64,000 nucleotides of DNA from positions 124,001-188,000 of the forward strand of contig NZ_JAIQDG010000018.1 in assembly GCF_020037125.1 (NCBI RefSeq), in the 5' to 3' direction. The translations under genes were made by a program, and so were the position numbers. Numbering within the stretch: position 1 is the first letter of the stretch; every line of letters starts with the position of its first letter. Below are positions 42,185 to 51,314 of this stretch, in pieces. The notes beneath the pieces were generated by a model that was not told the origin of the DNA, did no database searches, and was given only the letters and a program-made list of their open reading frames with translations. The DNA is from Myxococcus sp. RHSTA-1-4. GTDB taxonomy: Bacteria; Myxococcota; Myxococcia; Myxococcales; Myxococcaceae.

Positions 42185-42882
42185 GGGGCACCTCGGGTCG
42201 CCAGGTGCAGGTCGGCGCGCTCCTCCACGAGCCGCCCCTCCTTCAGCCGCAGCACGCGGCGGGCCGCGGCGCTCATGCGCTCCTCATGGGTGACGGCCAG
42301 CACGGTGAGGCCCTCGCGGTGCAGCTCCTTGAAGAGCTGGATGACGCCGTCCCCGGTGGCCGCGTCCAGGTTGCCGGTGGGCTCGTCGCACAGCAGCAGC
42401 CTGGGGCCGCCGAAGAGGGCACGGGCGATGGCCACGCGCTGCCGCTCGCCGCCGGACAGGCGGACGGGCGCGCGGTCCTTCTTCGCGCCCAGGCCCACGC
42501 GCTCCAGCATGGCCTCCGCGCGCTTGCGGGCGTCCTCGCGCGCCGGGCCGAAGTGCGAGGGCAGCAGCACGTTCTCCAGCGCGGAGAGGTTGGGGATGAG
42601 GTGGAAGGACTGGAAGACGAAGCCCACGTGGGTGTTGCGGAAGCGCGCCAGGGCCTTGTCGTCCAGCCCGCGCAGCTTCACGCCGCCCACCTCCACCTCG
42701 CCCTGGTAGTGCACGTCCAGCCCGCCCAGCAGGTGCAGCAGCGTGGACTTGCCGCTGCCGGAAGGGCCCACCACCGCGACGAAGTCCCCGTCCTGCACGT
42801 CCAGGGACATGCCGTCGAGGACGCGCACCTTCGTGCCGTCCCCGTCCACGTACTCCTTGACGATGTCGCGCGCGCGAATCAC
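42181..42882 (-). CDS. ABC transporter ATP-binding protein, LolD/MacB type
   Basis: 233 residues from GTG 42882. Walker A GPSGSGKST (39-47), FVFQSFHLIPNLSALENV, signature LSGGERQR, Walker B LLLCDEPTGNLD and the H-loop AVTHE are complete. The GTG overlaps the TGA of the lipoprotein gene upstream (GTGA, 42879-42882), and its stop overlaps the permease start. The class drives FtsX-type permeases, including lipoprotein release. Confidence 0.88.
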   Translation of the reverse strand: MIRARDIVKEYVDGDGTKVRVLDGMSLDVQDGDFVAVVGPSGSGKSTLLHLLGGLDVHYQGEVEVGGVKLRGLDDKALARFRNTHVGFVFQSFHLIPNLSALENVLLPSHFGPAREDARKRAEAMLERVGLGAKKDRAPVRLSGGERQRVAIARALFGGPRLLLCDEPTGNLDAATGDGVIQLFKELHREGLTVLAVTHEERMSAAARRVLRLKEGRLVEERADLHLATRGAP

Positions 42883-44543
42883 GGCGTGGCCGGCTGGGTG
42901 GTGGTGGAGGCCTGCGCGCCGGGCGTCAGGCGCAGGGACAGCTCCGCCTGGAGGGCCTGCTCCTTGCGCGACACGGCCAGCGTCACCGCGCGCAGGTCGT
43001 CGGTGGCCTCCAGCCAGCGCACGGTGGTGGCCTTGATGGCGAAGCCGCCAATGCCCCACGCCTCCGAGGGCAGGTTCTTCACCGCGTCCGACAGGCGCCG
43101 CAAGTCCAGCACCAGGCTGAAGGCGGCATCCTTCCCGGCATCCTTCAGGTCCTCGGCCACGGGGCCCTCGGCGGACGGCTTCGCGAGCGAGGCCAGCGTG
43201 GACTCCAGCCGGGCCTTCGGAGAGGCGACCACCAGCCGGCCGTTGGGGCCGAGCGCGAAGTGGGCGCCCTCCCCCGCGCGGTACGAGGTGAGGTAGACGC
43301 GCTGGCCACCGCCCAGGTCGGCCGGCTCCACCTTCGCGCCGAAGTCCGTGGCCATGGCCGGCAGCTTCTCCAGCGTGCCCTGCGTCTTCGCGGCGTCCTC
43401 CGTGTCCGCCAGCGCGGCCAGGTGCACGAAGCGGAAGGGGTTGGTGCGGCGCAGGTCCAGCGCGGGCATGCCGGAGCCCAGGTTCACCGTGGGCGACAGC
43501 GACACGCCCATCACCATGCCGGGCTTCAGGTTGTCGAGCACCTCGCCCTTCATGTCGAGGCCGCTCTTCTGCACGGCGCGGGTGATGTAGCCGCCCAGCA
43601 GGTAGGGCCACGCGCCGTCGAGGTGGGACGGGTCTCCGTGGAAGCGCGCCACCAGGAAGCTGTCCGCGGGCAGCGCGCCCGCGAGGTCGGAGGACGCCTT
43701 CACCGGGTCCAGCGCCGCGAGCGAGGCCTGGGTGTCCGGCCAGGGCGCGTCCGCGCGCAGCGTCACCGCGCGCTCCTCGATGCGGCCCGTGAGGGTGAGG
43801 CCCTGGACGGTGCCGGCCGGCACGAGGGAGCCGGTGCCGCCGGGAATCCACACGTGGAAGTCCCGCTCCGCGGGGAGCCGCTGGAGCGACGCGGCCAGCA
43901 CGGGCTCGCTCGAGAGCGACTTCTCCTGGGGCAGCGTGGCCAGCGTGCGCAGCGTGGCGATGGAAGGGCCCGCGCCCAGCAGGGCGTAGTCGGTGCCCTT
44001 CAGGAAGAGGAGGCCCAGCGCGGGCTCCGGGGCGTTGGCGTGGCCGAAGGTGACGAGGTTGCCCCCGTCCACGGACGCCTCCTGCCGCTGCGTGGCGCCC
44101 AGGCGGGTGCGGGCGAAGTTCCCGAAGGTCTCCGCGAGCTTGTCCGCGTCCTTCACGCCGACGATGGAGACGGCGCGGTTGCCTCCGAGGAAGGCCGCGC
44201 CCGCGCCACGTCCCGGGGCGATGCCGGCGGCCTCCAGCGCCTGCCGGCTGCGCAGGTCCACGCCCACCTGCCGCATCACCGCGGAGACGTAGCCCTCGGC
44301 GGAGGAGAAGTTCTGCAGCTGGGCGGCGAAGGAGGCCACCTTGAGGTTCTGGAAGCGGGCCAGCTTCTCCCCGAGCGCGCCCAGGTCGTTGATGACGATG
44401 GCGGCCCGCGCATCACGCGGGAGGTAGCGCGAGGGCCCCGCCGCGCCGGTGCCAGCGGTGGGGCCGGCCTCCTTGCCGCAACGAGAGCAGCCCGCGAGGG
44501 CGAGCACGAGGAGGAGAGACGGGAGCCAGGCTCGGCGGAACAT
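42879..44543 (-). CDS. DUF3352-like lipoprotein of an ABC operon
   Basis: 554 residues. Signal with lipobox ALAGC (Cys 19). The mature part matches what I remember of DUF3352-type proteins: YLPRDARAAIVINDLGALGEKL near the N-terminus, repeated alpha/beta segments (FAALGGNRAVSIVGVKDADKLAETF, DSFLVARFHGDPSHL, GEVLDNLKPGMVMGVSLSP) and LVLDLRRLSDAVKNLPS. These are conserved, function-unknown proteins. As first gene of a four-gene operon with 4-base overlaps it may be the cargo, or an outer-membrane partner, of the FtsX-type transporter. Confidence 0.75.
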   Translation of the reverse strand: MFRRAWLPSLLLVLALAGCSRCGKEAGPTAGTGAAGPSRYLPRDARAAIVINDLGALGEKLARFQNLKVASFAAQLQNFSSAEGYVSAVMRQVGVDLRSRQALEAAGIAPGRGAGAAFLGGNRAVSIVGVKDADKLAETFGNFARTRLGATQRQEASVDGGNLVTFGHANAPEPALGLLFLKGTDYALLGAGPSIATLRTLATLPQEKSLSSEPVLAASLQRLPAERDFHVWIPGGTGSLVPAGTVQGLTLTGRIEERAVTLRADAPWPDTQASLAALDPVKASSDLAGALPADSFLVARFHGDPSHLDGAWPYLLGGYITRAVQKSGLDMKGEVLDNLKPGMVMGVSLSPTVNLGSGMPALDLRRTNPFRFVHLAALADTEDAAKTQGTLEKLPAMATDFGAKVEPADLGGGQRVYLTSYRAGEGAHFALGPNGRLVVASPKARLESTLASLAKPSAEGPVAEDLKDAGKDAAFSLVLDLRRLSDAVKNLPSEAWGIGGFAIKATTVRWLEATDDLRAVTLAVSRKEQALQAELSLRLTPGAQASTTTQPATP

Positions 44544-44697
44544 GTTGGCAGGACAGGACGGCTGGGGCGGAGAGTCAATTTATTCGTGGCGGGCCTGTAG
44601 GGCTGGACCCAGGACGAGGGCCCGGATGACGGGCAGGCAACGTCCCGGCTCGGAGCTTCACCCACGGCGCGGGGCTTCCTCCCGCGAGCCCGCCCCT

Positions 44698-44721
44698 GCC
44701 CGCCCCCAAAGCCCGGCGGGC
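44698..44721 (-). terminator. Hairpin after the pspA operon, possible terminator
   Basis: GCCCGCC (44698-44704) and GGCGGGC (44715-44721) pair around a 10-base loop, 14 bases beyond the end of the coiled-coil gene. The adjoining 44719-44730 is the perfect palindrome GGCATGCATGCC. No T-run. The 191-base gap 44544-44734 shows no gene. Confidence 0.4.
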
Positions 44722-44734
44722 ATGCATGCCGTGG

Positions 44735-45538
44735 CTACCTCACCCGCGTGCCATGCGGGAGCGGGCCACGCGTCTCCTCGGAGAACTCCAGGAACTGCTC
44801 CATCTGCCGCACGGACTCCTCGGTGGCCTCGGCCTCGGCGCTGAGCACGGTGAGCTGGCGGTTGACGCTCTCCGGGTCGCGAATGGCGATGGACTGCTCG
44901 TGCGTCAGGCGCATCAGGTCCTCGATGCCGGCGAGCTGATGGCTCACCACCTCGCGGCTCTCGCTGGCCTGCTCGAAGCGCGCCAGGCGCTTGCGGAGGA
45001 TGTCCACGCGGTTCTGCTTCACGTCCTTCAGGCGAGGGTTCGTCTCGCGCGCCAGGTCCTCCTCCAGCTCCCGCACCTCGCGCTCCAGGTGCTCGCGGTC
45101 CGAGCTGTTGAGGTAGGCGCGGTACTGGTTCAGCGTGGAGATGAGGCGCAGGAAGGACGTGAGCAGCGCGTCCAGCCGGGGCTCGCTGTCCGCCTCCAGC
45201 ACCTTGCCGCCCGGCAGCTTCCGGTAGTTGGCGAGAATCTTCTCCTTCAGCCCCACCAGCTGCTGGTAGTGCTCGCGCTGCGACTGCGCCAGGTCCGCCT
45301 GGAGCGCGTCCACCGCCTTGCGCGCCGCCTCGGGGTCATCGGGCGTCTTCGCCCGCACCGCGCGCTGGAAGCGCTTCATGGCCGGGAAGATGCCCAGGTA
45401 GAGCCCCTCCAGCCCCAGGGCCACCAGCGCCGGCAGCGGCTCGCCCGTCATTGCCGCCGAGGCCGCCGCCGTCCCCAGCCCCACCAGGTTGGCGGGCAGC
45501 AGGAATGCGGCCTTGATGTAGTTGGGTGACCTGGCCAC
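44735..45538 (-). CDS. Coiled-coil membrane protein of the pspA operon
   Basis: 267 residues. The first about 55 residues are hydrophobic (FLLPANLVGLGTAAASAAMTG; LPALVALGLEGLYLGIF), a two-helix membrane hairpin, and the remaining two-thirds is a long charged helix with heptad character (REHYQQLVGLKEKILANYRKL; REHLEREVRELEEDLA; LRKRLARFEQASE). Family unknown. It follows the substrate-binding-like gene by 15 bases, third gene after pspA, and could be a scaffold for PspA at the membrane. Confidence 0.72.
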   Translation of the reverse strand: MARSPNYIKAAFLLPANLVGLGTAAASAAMTGEPLPALVALGLEGLYLGIFPAMKRFQRAVRAKTPDDPEAARKAVDALQADLAQSQREHYQQLVGLKEKILANYRKLPGGKVLEADSEPRLDALLTSFLRLISTLNQYRAYLNSSDREHLEREVRELEEDLARETNPRLKDVKQNRVDILRKRLARFEQASESREVVSHQLAGIEDLMRLTHEQSIAIRDPESVNRQLTVLSAEAEATEESVRQMEQFLEFSEETRGPLPHGTRVR

Positions 45539-45553
45539 GTCCGTCCTTCCCTT

Positions 45554-46741
45554 TCAGGGGCCTCGCGCCTCCGACACGTACTTCAACGCGCCCAAATCCC
45601 GCGTGTCCTCCGCGAGCGGCACCTGCGGCCCCTGCTTCAGCTTCTGGAAGAGCGCCGCCGCGCTCTGGAAGAGCTCGTCATAGGTGACCGGCGCCTCTCC
45701 GGAAAGGCCGAAGAAGGCGCGATTGTCCGCCAGTGTCGCCGGCGGCGCGCTGCGGATGGCCTCAATCGGGTCCCCCAGGTACGGCGCCACCTCGCCCAGC
45801 ATCCGAGCCCCCGCCGTGGGGTCCTTCAGCACGCTCTGCCCCGCGTCCAGCAGTCCGCGCAGCACCCGGCGCACGGCATCCGGGTAGCGCGCCGCGAAGT
45901 CCCCGCGCGCCACCAGCACCGTGGCCACCAGGTGCGGCGCGTCCGCCGTCGTGGCCAGCACCGCCCCGCTCCTGTCCCTGGCCGCCAGTTCCACGTCGCC
46001 CCACAGCCCCACCACCGCGTCCGCCCGGCCCTCGCGCAGCGCGCGGCCCGCGTCCAGCGTGGAGGGCAGGTCCACCCAACGCACGTCCGAGGTGCGCAGC
46101 CCCGCGCGCGCCAGCAGCCACAGCGCGAAGTAGTGCGAGGAGCTGAACGGGTACACGCCCAGCCGCTTGCCCCTCAGCGCGGCGAGGTCCGGCACGCCCA
46201 CCGCCGCCAGCGCCTCCTGCCCGCGGCTGCGCCCCACCAGGAGCAGCGTCCGGGGCGCCGCGTCCCGCAGCGCCGGGGCCCAGGCCGCCAGCCGGTCCAC
46301 GGAGATGGCGGCCATGTCCACCCCGCCGTTCTCCGCGCCAATGGCCAGCGCCTGCCGCAGCTCCTCCTCGCGGGGGAAGAGCACCGCCCGCGCGTCCAGC
46401 GCATAGGCCGTCTTCAGGAAGCCCTGCGCCGCGCCCGGAGGAGGCACCGGGTTGTCCAGCGTCGTGGCGCCGCCGGTGGCCACCAGCAGCGCCGCCGCCG
46501 AGCCGCGCGGGGTGAAGCCGATGAGCACCGGGCGCAGCGGCACGGAGGCCACGTCCGCCACCGGGGCGGCCACGCCGGCGGGGAAGTCCCCGGGCGACAG
46601 CCGCACCGCCTCACGCGAGGCGGGGAAGAAGCGCTGCTGGAGGCGGTCCAGGTACCCCAGGCGCGACGCGAGCGCATAGCCCGCGCCGAGCACGCAGAGC
46701 GCGAGGAAGACGAAGAGGCCTGGACCGCGGTGGAGCTTCAC
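45554..46741 (-). CDS. NrtA/TauA-like periplasmic binding protein with uncleaved anchor
   Basis: 395 residues. A hydrophobic N-terminus (GLFVFLALCVLGAGYALA) lacks a lipobox, so it probably stays as a membrane anchor. The mature part has the NMT1/NrtA-like periplasmic-binding fold: VLIGFTPRGSAAALLVATGG, the lobe-crossing AAISVDRLAAWAPAL, LRGKRLGVYPFSSSHYFALWLLARAG, ADAVVGLWGDVELAAR. No ABC permease or ATPase accompanies it; instead it sits 7 bases after pspA. It may serve as a sensor for a small molecule rather than for import. Confidence 0.75.
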   Translation of the reverse strand: MKLHRGPGLFVFLALCVLGAGYALASRLGYLDRLQQRFFPASREAVRLSPGDFPAGVAAPVADVASVPLRPVLIGFTPRGSAAALLVATGGATTLDNPVPPPGAAQGFLKTAYALDARAVLFPREEELRQALAIGAENGGVDMAAISVDRLAAWAPALRDAAPRTLLLVGRSRGQEALAAVGVPDLAALRGKRLGVYPFSSSHYFALWLLARAGLRTSDVRWVDLPSTLDAGRALREGRADAVVGLWGDVELAARDRSGAVLATTADAPHLVATVLVARGDFAARYPDAVRRVLRGLLDAGQSVLKDPTAGARMLGEVAPYLGDPIEAIRSAPPATLADNRAFFGLSGEAPVTYDELFQSAAALFQKLKQGPQVPLAEDTRDLGALKYVSEARGP

Positions 46742-46748
46742 GGGAGGG

Positions 46749-47486
46749 CTACTCGACCCCCACCTTCTTGCCGATGGTCTTCTCGGTGCCGCCGCCCACC
46801 TCCGACACGGGCGCCGGGCTCTCCAGGAGGCCCATCTCCATCTTCATCTGCTTCACCAGCTCGTTGGCCTGAATCTTCTCGGCCTCCTCCTCGATGTTGG
46901 CGGCCATGTGGTCCACCGACTCGAGGGCCATCTGCATGCGGGCCTCGTTGACGGCGGACTTCTCCTGCACCTTGCGCAACATCTCGTCGTGCGTGGAGTC
47001 GATGCCGGCGACCTGGAAGGACTCCATGGTGTCGGCCACCTTGGCCTGCCACTTGGCGCGGCGCGCCTCGCGGATGGCGTTCATGGCCTCCTGCGTCTTG
47101 CGCTCCTTCTCGCGCATGAACGCCTTCTTCACCGTCAGGGCCTTCTCGTAGGCCTGGCGGGCGGTGGCGAGCTGCTGCTCGTTGCGCGCCAGCGCGTCCT
47201 TCTCGATTTGGAGCTTGCCGGCGTACTGCCCGGCCAGGTCGTCGCGGCCCGCCTGGATGGCGGCCTTCACCTTGGCCGTCAGCGAGCGCACGTCCTCCTG
47301 GTACTTGGCGTTCTCCTTCTCGAGCAGCGTCACGTTCGCCCGGACCATGGCGATGGACTCGTTCATCTTCGGGACCTGGTCGTTCAGGTCACGGACGTTC
47401 TGCTCGAGGATGAGCTCCGGGTCCTCGATGGAGGAGACGAAGAAGCCGGCGAAGCTACGCATTGCCCTCTTGAATCTTTCCCACAT
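46749..47486 (-). CDS. pspA: PspA/IM30 family membrane-stress protein
   Basis: 245 residues, almost all helix. It opens MWERFKRAMRSFAGFFVSSIEDPELILEQ, the amphipathic membrane-binding helix and the EDPE motif characteristic of PspA, followed by three long charged helices; NEQQLATARQAYEKAL and ALESVDHMAANIEEEAEKI are typical. PspA proteins form ESCRT-III-like rods on damaged inner membrane. First gene of a three-gene operon. The 236-base divergent gap to the histidine kinase (47487-47722) contains no sigma-54 site I could recognise, unlike enterobacterial psp. Confidence 0.9.
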   Translation of the reverse strand: MWERFKRAMRSFAGFFVSSIEDPELILEQNVRDLNDQVPKMNESIAMVRANVTLLEKENAKYQEDVRSLTAKVKAAIQAGRDDLAGQYAGKLQIEKDALARNEQQLATARQAYEKALTVKKAFMREKERKTQEAMNAIREARRAKWQAKVADTMESFQVAGIDSTHDEMLRKVQEKSAVNEARMQMALESVDHMAANIEEEAEKIQANELVKQMKMEMGLLESPAPVSEVGGGTEKTIGKKVGVE

Positions 47487-47722
47487 GTCGGCGGTCTACC
47501 TCCGTCCAGCCCAACTTGCCGTCACCTTACACGATACCCGGGACCGGCAAGCAGCCACAGTCCCAACAGTCTGATTACTGCTACGCGCTCCTACCTAAGG
47601 CCATTGCCCGTCACCTGAAAGCGCGCGCCGCCCGGACGGCCGGTGCGGAGGCCACCAGCCCCGGCCGCCCCCGCGACCCGGAACTTGCCCGGAGGGGTGG
47701 AAGCGGGGAAAACCACCCCCTG

Positions 47723-49087
47723 GTGTCAACGTCGCCCGCCCCCAGCTCCTTCGATGACGCGCTGACGCGGGCGGTGGAGGCCCAGCGGCGGAGCGTGCTT
47801 GGCGCGGGCGCGGCCGTCCGGCTGGTGGGCGCGGCCGTCTTCCTGGCCATCAGCACCGTCCTGTGGCTGTCGGGAGGCGAGGACTGGGCGCCCTACCCAC
47901 CCCTGCTGGCGCCATTCGTGGGCGTGGCGGCGCTGCTGTTCGCGCTGCGCCGGCGGCCCGTGGCGCGGTGGCTGGGAGTCGTGCAGTCGCCCATGGACGT
48001 GGCGCTGGTCTATGGAATCCAGCACCTGGCGCTGCCCGTCTCCCCCTTCCCCGCCGGGGTGGCGGGCTTCAGCCTGGGGCTGTTCGCGCTGGTGGTGGCG
48101 CTGAGCGGGCTGACGCTGCGGGGGGGCGTCGTCTACGGGACGGCGCTGCTGTCCGCGCTGGCGCAGGGCGCGCTGATGCGCCAGGCGGGCGTGGACTGGG
48201 GCCCGGTCGCCATCGCCGTGGTGGCGCTGGTGATGGTGGCGGTGGTGAGCCACTACGGTACCGGGCGGCTGCGGCAGCTCGCGGTGGCCCTCAGCCGCGC
48301 CGAGGTGGACCGGGCGCTGGAGGCCCGGCGCTTCCAGGAGGTGGAGGAGGCCCGGCGCACGATTGAGCGGATGCTGAGCGACGCACAGGCGAGGAACGAC
48401 CAGCTCCAGGCCCTGCAGCGCGACAAGGAGCAGCTCACGCAGTTCCTGGTCCATGACCTGCGCTCGCCCCTGTCGGCGCTGACGATGACGCTGTCGTGGA
48501 TGGAGCAGGAAGTCCCCGTCCAGGGCGTGCTGCGGGAGTCGGTGCGCACGGGCCTGGCCGTCACGGCCCGGCTGGACCGGATGATTTCCGACCTGATGGA
48601 CGTGCCGCGCCTGGAGCAGGGCCGCCTGGAGCCGCGCAAGGTGCCCTTCATGGCCGCGAGGCTGCTGGACGAGGTGCGCCGCTCGCTGGACGGCGTGGCC
48701 CGGGCCCGGCGGCTCACGCTGGACGTGGAGGCGCCCGAGGAGCTGGAGGTGGTGGGCGACTCGGAGCTGCTGGTGCGCGTGGTGGAGAACCTGGCCAGCA
48801 ATGCGCTGCGGTACGCCCCCACGGGCGGGCGGGTGCGGCTGGAGGCCGGCGCGGACGCGGAGTGCCAATGGCTGGCCGTGCGCAACGACGGCCCGCCCAT
48901 CCCCCCGGAGACGCGCACGCGCATCTTCGACAAGTACATGCAGGGCGACGCCGAGAAGGACAGCCGCCGGGGCTACGGGCTGGGGCTGTACTTCTCCCGG
49001 CTCGCCGCCGAGGCACATGGCGGAAAGCTCGCGCTGGAGGACACGCCCGGCTGGTCCACGTCCTTCGTGGTGCGGCTGCCGGTTTGA
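47723..49087 (+). CDS. Membrane sensor histidine kinase
   Basis: 454 residues from GTG 47723; there is open frame upstream but it is low-complexity and lacks a good start. Five or six membrane helices fill about 28-195, then a coiled-coil link. The H-box is VHDLRSPLSAL with the phosphoacceptor His, the N-box VVENLASNALRYAP, and G-boxes FDKYMQGDAEKDSRRGYGLGLYF and TSFVVRLPV. All catalytic elements are intact. No extracytoplasmic sensor loop is large, so it may sense within the membrane. Divergent from pspA, which suggests it watches the same stress. Cognate regulator not adjacent. Confidence 0.88.
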   Translation: MSTSPAPSSFDDALTRAVEAQRRSVLGAGAAVRLVGAAVFLAISTVLWLSGGEDWAPYPPLLAPFVGVAALLFALRRRPVARWLGVVQSPMDVALVYGIQHLALPVSPFPAGVAGFSLGLFALVVALSGLTLRGGVVYGTALLSALAQGALMRQAGVDWGPVAIAVVALVMVAVVSHYGTGRLRQLAVALSRAEVDRALEARRFQEVEEARRTIERMLSDAQARNDQLQALQRDKEQLTQFLVHDLRSPLSALTMTLSWMEQEVPVQGVLRESVRTGLAVTARLDRMISDLMDVPRLEQGRLEPRKVPFMAARLLDEVRRSLDGVARARRLTLDVEAPEELEVVGDSELLVRVVENLASNALRYAPTGGRVRLEAGADAECQWLAVRNDGPPIPPETRTRIFDKYMQGDAEKDSRRGYGLGLYFSRLAAEAHGGKLALEDTPGWSTSFVVRLPV

Positions 49088-49096
49088 GGCGCTCCT

Positions 49097-50443
49097 TCAG
49101 GCCCGGGCGCGCAGGCGCTTGCCGGGGCGGAGGATGCGCTCCACGTGGGCATTGGCGCTGGCCATGACGGACGCCGCGTCCAGCGTGGTGAGCACGCCGT
49201 CCTTCAGCACGGGCTTGCCGTCGATGAAGACGTGCGCCACGTCGCTGCCCCGGGCCGAGTAGACCAGCGAGGACAGCACGTCCCCGGGCATGGGGCTTGA
49301 GTGCAGACCGCTCACGTCCACCACGGTGAGGTCGGCGCGCTTGCCGGGTTCAATCGAGCCCACCTCGTCCTCCAGCCCGAGCGCCCGCGCGCCGTTGAGC
49401 GTGGCCATCTCCAGCACCTCCATGGGTGCCATGGCCCGGGGCCCCCGGCGCGGGTTCTGCAGCACGGAGGCGAGCCGCATCTCGTGGAAGATGTCGAGCG
49501 TGTTGTTGCAGGGCGCCCCGTCCGCGCCGAGCGCCACCGGCACGCCGGCGTCGAGCAGCTCGCGGATTTCGGCGATGCCGGAACCCAGCTTGAGGTTGGA
49601 GCCGGGGCAGTGGCACACCACGGTGCGCGACTCGCGCAACTGGTGGCGCTCCTCCTCGGACAGCCACACGCAGTGGGCCAGCGTCACGTGCGGCCCGCAC
49701 AGGCCCACCGTGTGGAAGTAGGCGACGTTGTCCTGGCCCCCGGTGTACTGGCGGACCGCCTCCGTCTCCTTCCGGTTCTCGCTGGCGTGGGTGTGGATGC
49801 GCACGCCGTGCTCGCGGGCCAGCCGCGCCACCTCGCGCAGCAGCTCGGGCGTGCAGGACAGGACGAAGCGCGGGGCGAAGGCGTAGCGCAGCCGCCCGTC
49901 GTGCGAGCCGTGCCAGCGCTCCATCAGCGCCAGGCTCTCGGCCAGCGAGCCGGCGGTGCTCTCGCGCAGGCCCTGGGGCACGCCCTCGCCCGCGTCCATC
50001 ATCGCCTTGCCGCCCACCAGCCGGAAGCCGGCGTCACGCGCGGACTCGAAGACGGCGTCGTAGTGGTGCACGGTGCCCATGTCGAGCGCCGCCGTGACAC
50101 CCGAGCGGATGAGCTCCGCGAAGGTCAGGTCCGCCGACGCGCGCATGGAGGCCGCGTCGTGCGCCGCCTCGAAGGGCCAGATGCGCTCGCGCAGCCAGTC
50201 CAGCAGCTCCAGCCCGTCCGCGCGGCCGCGGAACAGCGTCTGGCAGGCGTGCAGGTGGCCGTGGATGAGGCCGGGCAGCACCACCTTCCCCGTCACGTCC
50301 ACCACCCGCCGCGTGCCGCGGGTCTTGAGGCCCCGGCCCACCTTCGCGATGCGTCCTTCCTGGACGAGCACGTCCGCTCGCACGAGCACCTCGCGCTCGC
50401 GGTTCATCGTCACCACGGTGCCGCCAGTCAGGAGCAGATCCAC
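49097..50443 (-). CDS. Amidohydrolase-family deaminase (5'-deoxyadenosine / MTA / SAH-deaminase-like)
   Basis: 448 residues. Metal and active-site motifs of the TrzA/Mta-SAH deaminase group are visible: LIHGHLHACQTLFRGRA (HxH), RIHTHASENRKE, TLAHCVWLSEEE, and ALGADGAPCNNTLD. The pocket is in keeping with amino-purine nucleosides (5'-deoxyadenosine, S-adenosylhomocysteine, methylthioadenosine); substrate is not fixed by sequence. It is last in a minus-strand run pdp - SET - PilZ - cdd - deaminase, so nucleoside deamination is the likely job. Confidence 0.82.
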   Translation of the reverse strand: MDLLLTGGTVVTMNREREVLVRADVLVQEGRIAKVGRGLKTRGTRRVVDVTGKVVLPGLIHGHLHACQTLFRGRADGLELLDWLRERIWPFEAAHDAASMRASADLTFAELIRSGVTAALDMGTVHHYDAVFESARDAGFRLVGGKAMMDAGEGVPQGLRESTAGSLAESLALMERWHGSHDGRLRYAFAPRFVLSCTPELLREVARLAREHGVRIHTHASENRKETEAVRQYTGGQDNVAYFHTVGLCGPHVTLAHCVWLSEEERHQLRESRTVVCHCPGSNLKLGSGIAEIRELLDAGVPVALGADGAPCNNTLDIFHEMRLASVLQNPRRGPRAMAPMEVLEMATLNGARALGLEDEVGSIEPGKRADLTVVDVSGLHSSPMPGDVLSSLVYSARGSDVAHVFIDGKPVLKDGVLTTLDAASVMASANAHVERILRPGKRLRARA

Positions 50444-50468
50444 TTGGGTGCTCGGGTCTCTCTAGGGG

Positions 50469-50873
50469 CTAGAAGAATGCCTTCGTGAAGGCGTGCGGCA
50501 GCAGCTCGCCCAGGGTGTAGCGCGCCTCGCCGCCCTTCGGAGTCCGGCTGCGCACGGGCAGGTCGGCCGAGGCGAACTCGGCCATCACCTGCCGGCACAT
50601 GCCACAGGGCGGGCACGGCTCGGGCGTGTCCACGACGATGGCCACGGCCACCGGCCTGCCGTGCCCCTGGGCCACACCGGCGGCGAGGGCATTGCGCTCG
50701 GCGCACACGGTGAGGCCGTAGGTGGCGTTCTCCACGTTGCAGCCGGGCACCACCGCGCCGTCGGAGTAGAGGACGGCGGCACCCACGGGGAAGCGTGAGT
50801 ACGGCGCGTGCGCGCGCGAGCGAACCCGAGCGGCCTCCTCGAACAGGCGCTCCCAGGGAATGTCATCCGCCAT
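50469..50873 (-). CDS. cdd: Cytidine deaminase
   Basis: 134 residues, the length of the homotetrameric class. The zinc site is C57-A58-E59 and P86-C87-P88-P89-C90, with FPVGAAVLYSDG and GCNVENATYGLT ahead of it, all typical of cytidine deaminase. It converts cytidine and deoxycytidine to uridine and deoxyuridine. In this context it feeds the pyrimidine-nucleoside phosphorylase encoded upstream on the same strand. Confidence 0.93.
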   Translation of the reverse strand: MADDIPWERLFEEAARVRSRAHAPYSRFPVGAAVLYSDGAVVPGCNVENATYGLTVCAERNALAAGVAQGHGRPVAVAIVVDTPEPCPPCGMCRQVMAEFASADLPVRSRTPKGGEARYTLGELLPHAFTKAFF

Positions 50874-50924
50874 GACGCCCTCCTCCGCGAGTCGCGGGTC
50901 CGCCAGGGGACCCGACGGGGGGAC

Positions 50925-51314
50925 CTACCGGCCGCCGCCCTGTCGCAGCACGTCATCCAGGTGCCGGGCGATGGCCAGCTCCGCCTCCACCGGCAGGTCC
51001 AGGAAGCGCACACGCGAGGCCGGGCCCTGGGGACCGTGGGTCACCTGGAGCACCTCGCCCACGGCCTCCACCTCGTCGGGGAGGATGGGGAGATTGAAGC
51101 GCACCTCCACCTTCGTGCCCGCCTCCATCCCCGCGCCATGCCAGGCACAGCCGCCCAGGGAGAGGTCCCCGTCATGCGTCTCGAAGTCACCCGGGCCGCC
51201 CGCCCGGCGCACCCTCAGACGCATGGGAACCCGGGGAGAGTCGCGCCGGTCCTCGGCCTTGTCGCTCATCGAGTCGTTCCTCTCGGCCATCGCCGTTGCC
51301 TCCCTGCCGCTCAT
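50925..51314 (-). CDS. PilZ-domain protein (c-di-GMP binding candidate)
   Basis: 129 residues. The PilZ signature is present: an RxxxR-like start (DRRDSPRVPMRLRVR) and DGDLSLGGCAW matching D/NxSxxG. Two starts are possible: ATG 51314, overlapping the stop of the small upstream frame (ATGA), or ATG 51290 with AGGGAGG 8 bases ahead, which adds no domain. PilZ proteins read c-di-GMP for motility or polysaccharide control. It lies inside the pyrimidine/purine catabolic gene run. Confidence 0.85.
   Translation of the reverse strand: MSGREATAMAERNDSMSDKAEDRRDSPRVPMRLRVRRAGGPGDFETHDGDLSLGGCAWHGAGMEAGTKVEVRFNLPILPDEVEAVGEVLQVTHGPQGPASRVRFLDLPVEAELAIARHLDDVLRQGGGR

Noticed and set aside
47487..47722. 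Sigma-54 promoter for pspA
   Set aside because: A TGGC...TTGC-like string exists on the minus strand but GG and GC are not ten bases apart.
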